A stretch of 64,000 bases of DNA from JANQGH01 sp039819285. Its GTDB lineage: Bacteria; Pseudomonadota; Alphaproteobacteria; DSM-16000; Inquilinaceae. The notes under the pieces are model-generated. The model saw nothing but the letters and a program-made list of their open reading frames with translations. It made no database searches and was not told the DNA's origin. The stretch spans positions 1 to 64,000 of the forward strand of contig JBCBSH010000001.1 in the NCBI GenBank assembly GCA_039819285.1. The letters are read 5' to 3'. The position numbers and the translations under genes were made by a program. Positions 33,116 to 42,373 of the stretch are shown here, in pieces; within the stretch, counting starts at the first letter, position 1; each line of letters begins with the position of its first letter.

Positions 33116-34198
33116 ATGTTGGAACTGCGCAACCTTTCGAAAAGCTTCGGGGATTTCCAGGCGGTCAAGAGCGTCTCGCTGTCCGTTCCCGATGGCGCCT
33201 TTCTGACCCTGTTGGGCCCCTCGGGCTGTGGCAAGACCACCTTGCTGCGCATGCTGGCCGGTTTGGAACTGGCCAGCCAAGGGCAGATCGTGTTCGACGG
33301 GCAATTGGTGTCGGACGGCGACAAGAGCTGGAGCGTCGACCCCGCCAAACGCAACTCCGGCTTGGTCTTTCAATCCTACGCCCTGTGGCCGCACATGTCG
33401 GTACGCGGCAACGTCGAATGGCCGTTGAAGGTCGCCCGGGTCGACAAGACTGTTCGGGACCAGCGCGTGGCCGAGGTTCTGGCGCTGTTGAACATTGCCG
33501 AGCTCGCCGACCGGTATCCCAACGAGATCTCGGGCGGTCAGCAGCAGCGGGTGGCCATAGCCCGCACCATCGCACCGAGACCGAAGGTGCTGCTGTTCGA
33601 TGAACCGTTGTCCAATTTGGATGCCAAGCTGCGCGTCGAGATGCGGACGGAGTTGATGCGCCTGCACCGAGCAACCGGCGCCACGACCGTCTATGTCACC
33701 CACGACCAGATCGAAGCAATGACCATGGCCAGCCATATAGCGGTGATGAAGGATGGCAGGGTGGAGCAGTTCGGCCAGCCCGACGATCTGATCCGCGTGC
33801 CGGAAACGGCCTTCGTCGCCACCTTTGTTGGCACGCCGCCGAACAATTTGGTCTCGGTCAGCCCCGGCCCGGACGGTCCGGTTGTGCGCGGCCGGCCGAT
33901 CAGCTTGCGGCCCCCTGTCGAGGGACCGTGTTTTGCGATGTTCCGTCCCGAAGCAATACGCCTCGACGACCAAAACCTAGATCGAACTCTGACCATGGAG
34001 TTGGTCGAGGCCAGCCGCATTGCGGGGCGTACGATGGTGACGATGGTCGATGGCGACATGCGGTTGACGGCGATCGTCGATCAGCCGCCAACTGTGGAGA
34101 TTGGCGGCAGTGTGCGCGTTCTGCTGCCGGAACGGCCCACCTGTTGGTTTGACGACACGGGCCGGCGGGTGGGAACCGATAGGGCCGAGGCTTGCTGA
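33116..34198 (+). CDS. ABC importer ATP-binding subunit (FbpC/AfuC-type)
   Basis: The 360-residue ATPase has Walker A GPSGCGKTT, Q-loop VFQSYALWP, signature ISGGQQQRVAIAR, Walker B VLLFDEPLSNLD and the H-loop VTHDQ, followed by a C-terminal TOBE-like regulatory domain (about 240-360). It belongs to the spermidine/iron/hexose-phosphate subfamily and powers the preceding permease. The stop codon overlaps the ATG of the phosphatase gene (TGATG), indicating coupled translation. Confidence 0.94.
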   Translation: MLELRNLSKSFGDFQAVKSVSLSVPDGAFLTLLGPSGCGKTTLLRMLAGLELASQGQIVFDGQLVSDGDKSWSVDPAKRNSGLVFQSYALWPHMSVRGNVEWPLKVARVDKTVRDQRVAEVLALLNIAELADRYPNEISGGQQQRVAIARTIAPRPKVLLFDEPLSNLDAKLRVEMRTELMRLHRATGATTVYVTHDQIEAMTMASHIAVMKDGRVEQFGQPDDLIRVPETAFVATFVGTPPNNLVSVSPGPDGPVVRGRPISLRPPVEGPCFAMFRPEAIRLDDQNLDRTLTMELVEASRIAGRTMVTMVDGDMRLTAIVDQPPTVEIGGSVRVLLPERPTCWFDDTGRRVGTDRAEAC

Positions 34199-34806
34199 TG
34201 CGCCTGTTGCTGGTCCGTCACGGCCAATCTGAATGGAATGCCTCGCGGCGTCTCCAAGGACAGGCTGATGTCGCCCTTTCCGAGGAGGGGAGGCGGCAGG
34301 CCGATGCGCTGCGTCCCACGATCGAGGCGATTGCGCCCGACCGAGCCATCTCGTCTGATTTGGCCCGTGTCCGAGAAACCGCCGAACGCATCGGCGCAAA
34401 GCAGGCGACATTTACGTCCGACCTGCGCGAAATTGATGTCGGCGACTGGACTGGCAAAGCCATTGACGCGATCAGTTCGGCCGATCCTGAGGCGTATGCC
34501 GGCTGGCGTGCCGGAACCCACGCCCCGCCGGGTGGCGAGGATTGGTCGAGCTTTGTCGCGCGGGTCGGCGCGGTTATCGAGCGCGAACAGACCACTGGAC
34601 CGGGTGAGACGCTGCTGGTCGTCTGCCACGGTGGGGTCATCCGGGCCCTGATACAGCACCTGCTCGGGCTGCCGCCCGCCCGGATCATTCCAGTCGCGCC
34701 GGCCAGCCTGACCTTGCTGCAGCTCGATAAGGCCGGCGGGCAAAACGGTCGTCTTGAACTGTTCAATTACCGCCCTGGAAATCTCGACTTCGAAGCGCCC
34801 GACTGA
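34198..34806 (+). CDS. Histidine phosphatase (phosphoglycerate mutase-like)
   Basis: The 202-residue protein has the catalytic LVRHGQSEWN motif at residues 5-14 (phosphohistidine H8), the second Arg/Glu region (SSDLARVRETAERI), REIDVGDWTG and the distal VVCHGGVIRAL. These are the catalytic residues of branch-1 phosphatases and mutases. The ATG at 34198 overlaps the ATPase stop. Being last in an RpiR-ABC operon suggests it dephosphorylates the imported or derived phosphometabolite; that is inference. Confidence 0.9.
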   Translation: MRLLLVRHGQSEWNASRRLQGQADVALSEEGRRQADALRPTIEAIAPDRAISSDLARVRETAERIGAKQATFTSDLREIDVGDWTGKAIDAISSADPEAYAGWRAGTHAPPGGEDWSSFVARVGAVIEREQTTGPGETLLVVCHGGVIRALIQHLLGLPPARIIPVAPASLTLLQLDKAGGQNGRLELFNYRPGNLDFEAPD

Positions 34807-34825
34807 GGGCGTTCACGCCCTGTTT
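34806..34825. terminator. Terminator hairpin after phosphatase gene
   Basis: AGGGCG-TTCA-CGCCCT then TGTTTCG, directly after the phosphatase stop and before the convergent ridA stop at 34838. It probably serves the plus-strand operon. Confidence 0.65.
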
Positions 34826-34837
34826 CGCTCAGGCGCC

Positions 34838-35221
34838 CTAAGCATCACCGGCAATCGCGATGCACTCGATCTCGACCCGCCCGCCGAGTGCCAGACCGTT
34901 CGCACCGAAGGCGCTGCGCGCCGGGTAGGGGCGGGTGAAGTAGCTGGCGTAGATTTCGTTGAACGCCGGCCAGTCCGCCATATCCGCCAACATGACCGTG
35001 CATTTCGCGATATGGCCCATGCTAAGCCCATGCGCCTCCAGCGTGGTCTTGATGTTCTCCATTGTCTGCCGCGCCTCGGCCTCGATGCCGCCTGCGACCA
35101 GTTCCATGCGCCCGGGCACGATGCCCATCTGGCCCGACAGATAGATCGTATCGCCCACGCGCACGGCCTCGGAGAAGGGCAATGTGTCAGGCAGAAGGGT
35201 GCCGGAGTTCAGGAATTCCAT
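34838..35221 (-). CDS. RidA family deaminase
   Basis: The 127-residue YjgF/YER057c/UK114-fold protein hydrolyses reactive enamine/imine intermediates made by PLP enzymes. Visible family features are VGDTIYLSGQMGI, EARQTMENIKTTLEAHGL, and the arginine of YPARSAFGANGLALGGRVEIECIA (the usual catalytic Arg context R-x-A/x). The start at 35221 (MEFLNSG) was taken as the family-like start. It is convergent with the phosphatase gene and has no operon partner. Confidence 0.88.
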   Translation of the reverse strand: MEFLNSGTLLPDTLPFSEAVRVGDTIYLSGQMGIVPGRMELVAGGIEAEARQTMENIKTTLEAHGLSMGHIAKCTVMLADMADWPAFNEIYASYFTRPYPARSAFGANGLALGGRVEIECIAIAGDA

Positions 35222-35381
35222 CGATCGGGGTCTCGCGTGTCGCAATGGGTTTGTCGGCGCTGGCGCGGACCTTACAACAGTGTGGGCGTTTTCGGTGCCC
35301 TGTATTGGCGTTGCCTGACCGGTCCATTGGGCCGCCCCAGGCCGTGACCAATCGAACGAAAGAAGTCTCTCCGGCTCGCGT

Positions 35382-36149
35382 TCAGATCAGCTTGTCATGA
35401 ATGTGGGCTCTGTCGCTCCGGTAGATATCGACATCGCCGCGTCGCAAAACGCGACGTTGCGCCGGGTCTCCCGCAGCGGCCCGGCTTGTGATGAAATCGA
35501 TGAGGGCGTCGAGTCGTTGAACCGCCATGTGCAGGACCGGCCTCGGCGTCTCGATGCCGCCATAAGCCGCGCAAAACAGCGTCAATCGGCGCCGTTGGGT
35601 CTGGGTATCGCTGATCGGCGTGTCCGGATTGTCCGGTGCGGTCAGCGGCACGAAGCGATAGGCGGCGTAAGCAACGTCCCACAGGCGCGGACCCGGCGAA
35701 GCGGTATCAAAGTCAATGACGCCGGCGGGGCGTCGATCTCGGAAGACGATGTTGTAGGGCGCGAAATCGTTGTGACAGATCACCTCGGCCGGCTGGCGTG
35801 GGGCCAATTGCCACACGGTGGCCGATGGAGCGGTGAACCCCACCGTACTGTCGTGATAGCGCCGCAACAGGGTTGCGATCTCTGTTAGCAGGCGATCGTG
35901 CCAGGCCCAGCCGGGCAGTGGATAGTGGCCGGCGTCGCCCTCAAGATAGCTCACGATTTCGCGCCCCTGGGCATCGAAGCCGATGGGATCTGGGGCAAGT
36001 TGGAAGCCGTTTCGTCGGACATGCCTCAGCAGAGCGTGGATCGTCGGCGTCCACGGCCCGGCCTGGCGGCGCACCGTTGACCCGACGCGAACGACCGGCG
36101 TGGTGTTGCCGCCTTTCAGGGGACACTCAGTGTCGCCGGCGCCAGTCAT
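35382..36149 (-). CDS. Aminoglycoside-phosphotransferase-fold kinase
   Basis: The 255-residue protein has the catalytic loop CHNDFAPYNIVF (Asp and Asn of the kinase fold) and the metal-binding IDFDTASPG. It also has the C-terminal helical part (AVQRLDALIDFI). The N-terminal lobe is shortened and the P-loop is degenerate, as in many APH-family proteins. The start at 36149 or 36158 cannot be separated; the frame is open further. The substrate is unknown and antibiotic resistance should not be assumed. Confidence 0.8.
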   Translation of the reverse strand: MTGAGDTECPLKGGNTTPVVRVGSTVRRQAGPWTPTIHALLRHVRRNGFQLAPDPIGFDAQGREIVSYLEGDAGHYPLPGWAWHDRLLTEIATLLRRYHDSTVGFTAPSATVWQLAPRQPAEVICHNDFAPYNIVFRDRRPAGVIDFDTASPGPRLWDVAYAAYRFVPLTAPDNPDTPISDTQTQRRRLTLFCAAYGGIETPRPVLHMAVQRLDALIDFITSRAAAGDPAQRRVLRRGDVDIYRSDRAHIHDKLI

Positions 36150-36327
36150 CGGTCCCATCTGCTGCCGTTTCGAACCCGAATGAGCGCAGGCAGGTTGCGT
36201 CGTCGAAGCGGAGGCATATCCTCTTGGCCATTCTATGTTTTTGTCGACTTCGAAACGGGATGATTGTGGCTTATCGCACGCCGAAACCGCTTGCTGCCAG
36301 GGTAACCGGCTTGATTGAGGTCTGATC

Positions 36328-36984
36328 GTGCTGCTCGACGTGCAGAACGTCCACAAAACCTACCCGACCGAGGAGGGCGACCTGGCCGTCCTGCGCGGCG
36401 TGTCCCTGGGTTTGGATGAAGGGCAGAGCCTGGCGCTGACCGGTGAATCCGGATCGGGCAAGAGCACGCTGTTGCATCTGGTGGCCGGCTTGGACCGGCC
36501 GACATCCGGGCACATCGTGCTTGAGGGCCAAGACCTGACGACCCTCGACGATCGCGGGCGGGCTTCGTTGCGGCGCGGATCGGTCGGCCTGGTCTTTCAG
36601 CAGTTCAATCTGATCCCGTCGCTGACCGTCGCCCAAAACCTGGCCTTCCACGCACGACTGGCCGATCGCCACGACAAGGATTGGACAGGTCTGCTGGCCG
36701 ATCGCCTCGGCCTGTCGGGGCATTTGGCGCGATATCCGGAACACCTTTCCGGCGGGCAGCAGCAGCGCGTCGCCATCGGCCGAACGTTGGCCGCACGGCC
36801 CCGGCTCGTGCTGGCCGACGAACCGACCGGCAATCTGGATGAGGACAGCGGCGACCGGGTCCTGGACCTGATGCTGGACCTGGTCGCTGAGGCCGGCGCC
36901 GCCTTGTTGATGGTGACCCACTCAAGGCGCCTCGCCGCGCGATTGGACCGACAGCTCACCCTGGAACATGGACGCATCGCATGA
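36328..36984 (+). CDS. ABC transporter ATP-binding protein, LolD/MacB-like
   Basis: The 218-residue ATPase has Walker A TGESGSGKST, Q-loop LVFQQFNLIPSLT, signature LSGGQQQRVAIGR, Walker B LVLADEPTGNLD and H-loop VTHSRR. Start is GTG at 36328. It overlaps the FtsX-like permease by 4 bp. The subfamily moves lipoproteins, peptides or other hydrophobic compounds by a mechanotransmission mechanism rather than import. Confidence 0.93.
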   Translation: MLLDVQNVHKTYPTEEGDLAVLRGVSLGLDEGQSLALTGESGSGKSTLLHLVAGLDRPTSGHIVLEGQDLTTLDDRGRASLRRGSVGLVFQQFNLIPSLTVAQNLAFHARLADRHDKDWTGLLADRLGLSGHLARYPEHLSGGQQQRVAIGRTLAARPRLVLADEPTGNLDEDSGDRVLDLMLDLVAEAGAALLMVTHSRRLAARLDRQLTLEHGRIA

Positions 36985-39380
36985 TCCAGGCTGCATTGTT
37001 GGCTCTTCTGTCTCACTGGTGGTGCCATAAGGTGCAGCTTGCGGCCTTGATGATCGGGCTGGCCCTCGCCACCGGCCTTTGGACGGGTGTCCAGGCGATC
37101 AACCAGGAGGCGCGGTCCAGCTATGACGCGGCCGCATCGGTGCTGGGCCAGGACCAGCTTGACCGGCTGCAGCGGGCTGACGGCGCATCGATCGCGCTGC
37201 AGGCTTTCGTCGACCTGCGCCGCGCCGGCTGGCTGGTCTCTCCGGTCGTCGAGGGGGAGGTGCGGATCGGGGGCGCCCGCCTGCGCGTTTTAGGGATCGA
37301 CCCGCTGACGGCGCCACCGGCGGCCGCTGCGGTGGACTTGACCGGTGACGGCGATCTGGCGGCCTTCATCGGCGACGACAGGCTGGTTTTCGTCAATCCT
37401 GAGACCGCAGGAAGGCTGCCCTCGGATCACCTGACTGTCCGCCGGTCGGATCATCTTCCTCCCGGCGTGGCGATCGCCGATATCTCGACCGCTTGGTCGC
37501 TGTTGGACATGGAGGGCTTCTCTCACCTTCTGCTGTGGCCGGAACAGCCGCTTGGCGTTCCGCCGCTCGAAGATGCAGCACCCGACCTTGTCCGGATCGC
37601 CGCGGATGGTGCGAATGACGTCGGCCGCCTCACGGACAGCTTTCACTTGAACCTAACGGCGTTCGGCCTGCTTTCCTTTGTGGTCGGACTGTTCATTGTC
37701 CATTCGGCCGTCGGCCTTGCCTTCGAACAGCGGCGGCCGATGTTCCGCACCCTGCGCGCGCTGGGTCTGCCGGCCCGGCATCTTGTCGCTCTGCTGGGTG
37801 GTGAAATGCTGATCCTCGCATTGATCGGCGGCGCGCTGGGCATTGTGATCGGCTATTTTGTCGCCGCCATCCTGCTGCCCGACGTCGCGGCCACGTTGCG
37901 CGGCCTTTACGGGGCCGAAGTCTCCGGCACCCTGCGGCTCGATCCGGGTTGGATCTTGGCCGGCTTTGGCATCGCGCTGGTCGGTACGGCGGTTGCATCC
38001 GCCCAAAGCCTCTGGCGGTTGGCGCGCCTGCCAGTGCTTGCACCGGCCCAGCCGCGGGCCTGGTCGATCGCCACGGCTCGCAGCCTGGCCCTCCAGGCCG
38101 GACTTGGGTCTGCCTTACTGCTCGTTGCTGCCATTCTGGCCCTGTTTGGTCACGGCCTGCTGTCGGGCTTTGGGATCCTGGCCACCTTGCTTTTGGGCGC
38201 CGCTCTCCTGCTGCCGGCGGTGTTGATGGCGCTGCTGAAGCTTGGGGCCAGCTTTGCCCGGAGGCCCTTGGCGGAGTGGATTTGGGCCGACACGCGCCAG
38301 CAGGTTCCCGGCCTGTCGCTGGCGCTGATGGCCCTGTTGCTGGCGTTGGCGGCCAGCATCGGCGTGGGCACCATGGTCTCATCGTTTCGGCTGACTTTCA
38401 CTGACTGGCTGGACCAGCGCCTGGCATCGGAACTCTATGTCACGGCGGGCACGGAGGAAGAGGCGGAAAGGCTACGGGCCTTTCTAGAGCCCTTGGCCGA
38501 CGCCGTGCTGCCGATCCGATCGGTCGAGGCGCAGGTTGCCGGCGCCCCGGCGGAGATCTATGGCATCGTCGATCACGCCACCTACCGGGATCATTGGCCT
38601 CTGCTGCAAGGCCAGGACGATACCTGGGACCGTATCGCAGCCAGTGACGGTGCCTTGATCAACGAGCAGCTTCATCGCCGCGCCGGCCTTTCGATCGGCG
38701 ACGCGGTCACGCTGCCGAACGGCTGGTCGGAGACCGTGGTCGGCGTCTATTCCGACTACGGCAACCCGACAGGCCAGGTGATTGTTGGCTTGGATGCGCT
38801 GGCCGATCGCTATCCGGATCTTGCGCGGCTGCGTCACGCAGTGCGGATCTCACCCGATGACGCGCCCGCGCTGGCCGATCGCATCCGCGACGAATTCGGC
38901 TTTTCGGTTCGCGTGATCAATCAGGACGAGGTCAAGCGCCTGTCGCTCGACGTCTTTGAGCGGACCTTCCTGGTGACGGGGGCACTTACCGTGCTGACGC
39001 TCGGCGTCGCGGCCTTTGCCATCCTGACCAGCTTGCTGACGCTTGCTGCCATGCGGCTGCCGCAACTGGCGCCGGTCTGGGCCCTGGGGCTGACCCGACG
39101 GCGGCTGGCCTGGATCGAGCTGGCCCGCGCGGTCCTGCTGGCGCTCTTGACCTGGCTTGTCGCCGTGCCCCTTGGCCTGCTGCTTGCGTGGCTGCTGCTC
39201 GCGATCGTCAATGTCGAGGCCTTTGGCTGGCGCCTGCCGCTCTTTGTGTTCCCGCTCGATTGGCTGGCCCTTGCCCTGTGGGCGATACTGGCGGCGGCAC
39301 TGGCGGCCGCCTGGCCGGCCTGGCGGCTGGCGCGCATCCCGCCCGCCAGACTGCTGCAGGTGTTTGCCCATGAGCGTTAG
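36981..39380 (+). CDS. FtsX-like ABC permease with two FtsX domains (AttF/G type)
   Basis: The 799-residue protein has an N-terminal membrane segment (ALLALLSHWWCHKVQLAALMIGLALATGLW), a periplasmic MacB-like domain (about 45-215), an FtsX permease unit (about 225-355; LNLTAFGLLSFVVGLFIVHSAVGL), a second periplasmic region, and a C-terminal FtsX unit (about 665-799; VTGALTVLTLGVAAFAILTSLL). It forms one transporter with the preceding ATPase. The stop overlaps the next gene by 11 bp, so ATPase, permease and AttH-like protein form one unit. Confidence 0.9.
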   Translation: MIQAALLALLSHWWCHKVQLAALMIGLALATGLWTGVQAINQEARSSYDAAASVLGQDQLDRLQRADGASIALQAFVDLRRAGWLVSPVVEGEVRIGGARLRVLGIDPLTAPPAAAAVDLTGDGDLAAFIGDDRLVFVNPETAGRLPSDHLTVRRSDHLPPGVAIADISTAWSLLDMEGFSHLLLWPEQPLGVPPLEDAAPDLVRIAADGANDVGRLTDSFHLNLTAFGLLSFVVGLFIVHSAVGLAFEQRRPMFRTLRALGLPARHLVALLGGEMLILALIGGALGIVIGYFVAAILLPDVAATLRGLYGAEVSGTLRLDPGWILAGFGIALVGTAVASAQSLWRLARLPVLAPAQPRAWSIATARSLALQAGLGSALLLVAAILALFGHGLLSGFGILATLLLGAALLLPAVLMALLKLGASFARRPLAEWIWADTRQQVPGLSLALMALLLALAASIGVGTMVSSFRLTFTDWLDQRLASELYVTAGTEEEAERLRAFLEPLADAVLPIRSVEAQVAGAPAEIYGIVDHATYRDHWPLLQGQDDTWDRIAASDGALINEQLHRRAGLSIGDAVTLPNGWSETVVGVYSDYGNPTGQVIVGLDALADRYPDLARLRHAVRISPDDAPALADRIRDEFGFSVRVINQDEVKRLSLDVFERTFLVTGALTVLTLGVAAFAILTSLLTLAAMRLPQLAPVWALGLTRRRLAWIELARAVLLALLTWLVAVPLGLLLAWLLLAIVNVEAFGWRLPLFVFPLDWLALALWAILAAALAAAWPAWRLARIPPARLLQVFAHER

Positions 39381-40431
39381 GGCGGCTCTTGTCGCGTTTC
39401 TGTTGCTGGTCAGTTCGGCCCAGGGACAAGGTTTTGCCGATCTGGGCCGGGATGCGGAAGGGTTTGCTGTGCCCGTGCCCGGCACCGCCTTCGACTTTCC
39501 GCGCGACCACGGGGCGCACCCCGAGTACCGGATCGAATGGTGGTATCTGACGGCGACCCTGACCGGCGCGGATGGCCGAGACTACGGCCTGCAATGGACC
39601 CTCTTTCGCTCCGCCCTTCGCCCCGAAAGCGGTGAGGGGTGGGACACGCCGCAGATCTGGATGGGCCATGCCGGCCTGACGACGGAAGACGCGCATTTTG
39701 TCGCCGAGCGGCTGTCGCGGGGCGGGGTTGGCCAGGCGGGAGTTAGGATCGAACCGTTCGCCGCCTGGATCGACGATTGGCGCATGGAAAGCCAGGCGGG
39801 CGAGGGGGATGATGCGCTTTCCGACCTGACGCTTACTGCCCGTGGCCGGGATTTCGCCTACAATCTCACCCTCTCGGCCAACGGGCCGATCGTCCCGCAA
39901 GGCGATAATGGCTATTCGGTCAAGTCGGCTTCGGGCCAGGCCAGCTTTTATTATTCCCAGCCCTTTTACGAAGTCGTGGGCGTGCTCGACCTGCCGGACG
40001 GCCCCGTCGAAGTCACCGGGCAGGCGTGGCTCGACAGGGAATGGTCGTCCCAGCCTTTGGACGCCGACCAGACCGGCTGGGACTGGTTCTCGCTTCACTT
40101 CGACGACGGCGCGAAGCTGATGGGTTTCGGCCTGCGCGAGGTCGATGGCGATGTCTACACCTCCGCCACTTGGATCGAACCGGACGGCACGCCCACGCCT
40201 TACGGAGACGGCGCCCTGCGCCTCACACCTCTCGTCACGGACGAAGTCGCGGGCCGCGCTGTTCCCATCGAATGGCGCCTGGAACTGCCCGACCGGGGCG
40301 TCGACATTGCGACCCGTCCGCTGAACCCGCAAAGCTGGATGGACACGCTGTTTCCCTATTGGGAGGGTCCGATCCGCTTTTCCGGCAGCCATGAGGGCAG
40401 GGGATATCTGGAGATGACTGGCTATCAATGA
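39370..40431 (+). CDS. AttH/CrtC-like lipocalin-type secreted protein
   Basis: The 353-residue protein starts with a signal peptide (MSVRAALVAFLLLVSSAQGQG) and carries the twin lipocalin-like fold of AttH and carotenoid 1,2-hydratase: HPEYRIEWWYLTATLTG, YGLQWTLFRSAL, MGHAGLTTEDAHF, GQAWLDREWSSQPL. Proteins of this family accompany AttE-FG-type ABC exporters, as here. The start at 39370 is inside the permease stop region. It may bind or hydrate a hydrophobic ligand delivered by the transporter; no substrate can be named. Confidence 0.9.
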   Translation: MSVRAALVAFLLLVSSAQGQGFADLGRDAEGFAVPVPGTAFDFPRDHGAHPEYRIEWWYLTATLTGADGRDYGLQWTLFRSALRPESGEGWDTPQIWMGHAGLTTEDAHFVAERLSRGGVGQAGVRIEPFAAWIDDWRMESQAGEGDDALSDLTLTARGRDFAYNLTLSANGPIVPQGDNGYSVKSASGQASFYYSQPFYEVVGVLDLPDGPVEVTGQAWLDREWSSQPLDADQTGWDWFSLHFDDGAKLMGFGLREVDGDVYTSATWIEPDGTPTPYGDGALRLTPLVTDEVAGRAVPIEWRLELPDRGVDIATRPLNPQSWMDTLFPYWEGPIRFSGSHEGRGYLEMTGYQ

Positions 40432-40537
40432 TCGCGGCCGGTCGCGCTTTGCATGCCAGAGCCCCCGACATTTCGGTTCGCTGGCGCTCGTGACGATGTA
40501 GGATCGTCGGCCGCCACACGGACAGGAGAGACCGATA

Positions 40538-42349
40538 ATGCCAGCCGACGAAGCCGCCAGGCCCAAGCTTCGCAGCCAGCTTTGGTTTGACAATCCCGAC
40601 AATCCGGGCATGACCGCGCTCTACATCGAACGCTATCTGAACTTCGGTCTGACACGGGGAGAGCTGCAGTCGGGCAAGCCGATCATCGGCATCGCGCAGA
40701 CGGGGTCGGACCTGTCGCCCTGCAACCGCCACCATCTCGACCTGGCCAAACGGGTGCGCGAGGGCATCGTGTCGGCCGGCGGCATTTGCTTTGAGTTTCC
40801 GGTGCATCCGATTCAGGAGACGGGCAAACGCCCGACGGCGGCCCTGGACCGCAATCTGGCCTATCTCGGCCTGGTCGAGACCCTGTTCGGCTACCCGATC
40901 GACGGCGTCGTCTTGACCACCGGCTGCGACAAGACCACGCCCGCCTGCCTGATGGCGGCGGCAACCGTGAACCTGCCCGCGATCGTGCTGTCCGGCGGGC
41001 CGATGCTGAACGGCTATTGGCACGGGCAGCGCACGGGCTCCGGCACCGTGGTGTGGGAGGCGCGCGAGCGGTTGGCGGCCGGCGAGATCGATTATGAAGG
41101 CTTCATGGAGATCGTGGCGTCCTCCGCCCCCTCGATCGGCCATTGCAACACCATGGGTACGGCGTCGACCATGAACGCCTTGGCCGAGGCCCTGGGCATG
41201 TCGCTGCCCGGCTGTGCCGCCATCCCGGCACCCTATCGCGAGCGGGGCCAGATGGCCTACGAGACCGGCCGGCGGGCCGTCGAGCTGGTGCACGAGGATC
41301 TCAAACCCAGCGACGTCATGACCCGCCAGGCGTTTGAAAATGCCATCCTGGTCAACTCGGCCATCGGCGGGTCGACCAACGCCCCGATCCATCTCAACGC
41401 CGTCGCCCGGCATCTGGGCGTGACGCTGAACAATGACGATTGGCAGGCGATCGGGCTCGACATCCCTCTGTTAGCCAACATCCAGCCGGCGGGCACCTAT
41501 CTGGCGGAGGAGTTTCATCGCGCCGGCGGCGTACCGGCCGTGGTCGCTGAACTGATGCGGCAAGGCAAGATCCGTGAGCAGGCCATGACCGTCAGCGGCC
41601 GCACCATGGGCCAGAATTGCCGCAACGCGGACATCGACGATGACGACGTCATCCGCCGCTATGACAATCCGCTGCAAGAGCGGGCCGGCTTCATCAACCT
41701 GAAGGGCAACCTGTTCGACAGCGCAATCATGAAGACCAGTGTGATTTCCGATGAGTTTCGCGCGCGTTACCTGTCAAACCCGGGCGATCCCGACGCTTTT
41801 GAGGGCGAGGCGGTCGTGTTTGAAGGGCCGGAGGACTATCACGACCGCATCGACGACCCCGCGCTGGGCATCGACGAGCATACCATGCTGTTCATCCGGG
41901 GTGCCGGGCCGATCGGCTATCCCGGCGGCGCGGAGGTCGTGAACATGCGCCCGCCCGCCTATCTGTTGGAACGCGGCGTTCACGCGCTGCCCTGCATCGG
42001 CGATGGGCGCCAGTCCGGCACGTCCGGGTCGCCGTCGATCCTGAATGCGGTGCCGGAGGCGGCCTTGAATGGCGGTCTGGCTGTGCTGCAAACCGGCGAT
42101 CGGGTGCGCATCGACTTGAAAGCGTACCGCGCCGACATCCTGATCGACGACGACGAGTTGGCGCGACGGCGCGCGGCGCTGATGGCCGACGGCGGCTTCA
42201 AGATCCCGGATCATCAGACGCCATGGCAGGAAATCCAACGCCAGCACGTCGCCCAGTTCGACGAGGGCATGGTGCTGAAACCCGCGATCAACTACCGCGA
42301 CGTGGCCCACAAGAACGGGCCGTTGACGGTGCCGCGCCACAACCATTGA
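40538..42349 (+). CDS. IlvD/Edd family dehydratase (sugar-acid dehydratase)
   Basis: The 603-residue protein is an iron-sulfur dehydratase. Family motifs include the cluster cysteine segment TTGCDKTTPACLMAA, IGHCNTMGTASTMNALAEALGM and NSAIGGSTNAPIHLNAVARH. Similarity of the N-terminus (RSQLWFDNPDNPGMTALYIERYLN) is to L-arabonate/D-xylonate-type dehydratases rather than to dihydroxy-acid dehydratase of branched-chain synthesis. AGGAGA lies 8 bases before the ATG. A 2-hydroxyacid dehydrogenase follows after 24 bp, consistent with sugar-acid catabolism. Confidence 0.93.
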   Translation: MPADEAARPKLRSQLWFDNPDNPGMTALYIERYLNFGLTRGELQSGKPIIGIAQTGSDLSPCNRHHLDLAKRVREGIVSAGGICFEFPVHPIQETGKRPTAALDRNLAYLGLVETLFGYPIDGVVLTTGCDKTTPACLMAAATVNLPAIVLSGGPMLNGYWHGQRTGSGTVVWEARERLAAGEIDYEGFMEIVASSAPSIGHCNTMGTASTMNALAEALGMSLPGCAAIPAPYRERGQMAYETGRRAVELVHEDLKPSDVMTRQAFENAILVNSAIGGSTNAPIHLNAVARHLGVTLNNDDWQAIGLDIPLLANIQPAGTYLAEEFHRAGGVPAVVAELMRQGKIREQAMTVSGRTMGQNCRNADIDDDDVIRRYDNPLQERAGFINLKGNLFDSAIMKTSVISDEFRARYLSNPGDPDAFEGEAVVFEGPEDYHDRIDDPALGIDEHTMLFIRGAGPIGYPGGAEVVNMRPPAYLLERGVHALPCIGDGRQSGTSGSPSILNAVPEAALNGGLAVLQTGDRVRIDLKAYRADILIDDDELARRRAALMADGGFKIPDHQTPWQEIQRQHVAQFDEGMVLKPAINYRDVAHKNGPLTVPRHNH

Positions 42350-42373
42350 CGGCGGAGATAGAGGGCAAGTGGT

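Noticed and set aside
35382..36149. Aminoglycoside resistance by the phosphotransferase-fold protein
   Set aside because: The fold is shared with many unrelated small-molecule kinases and no resistance-gene context (transposon, integron) is present.
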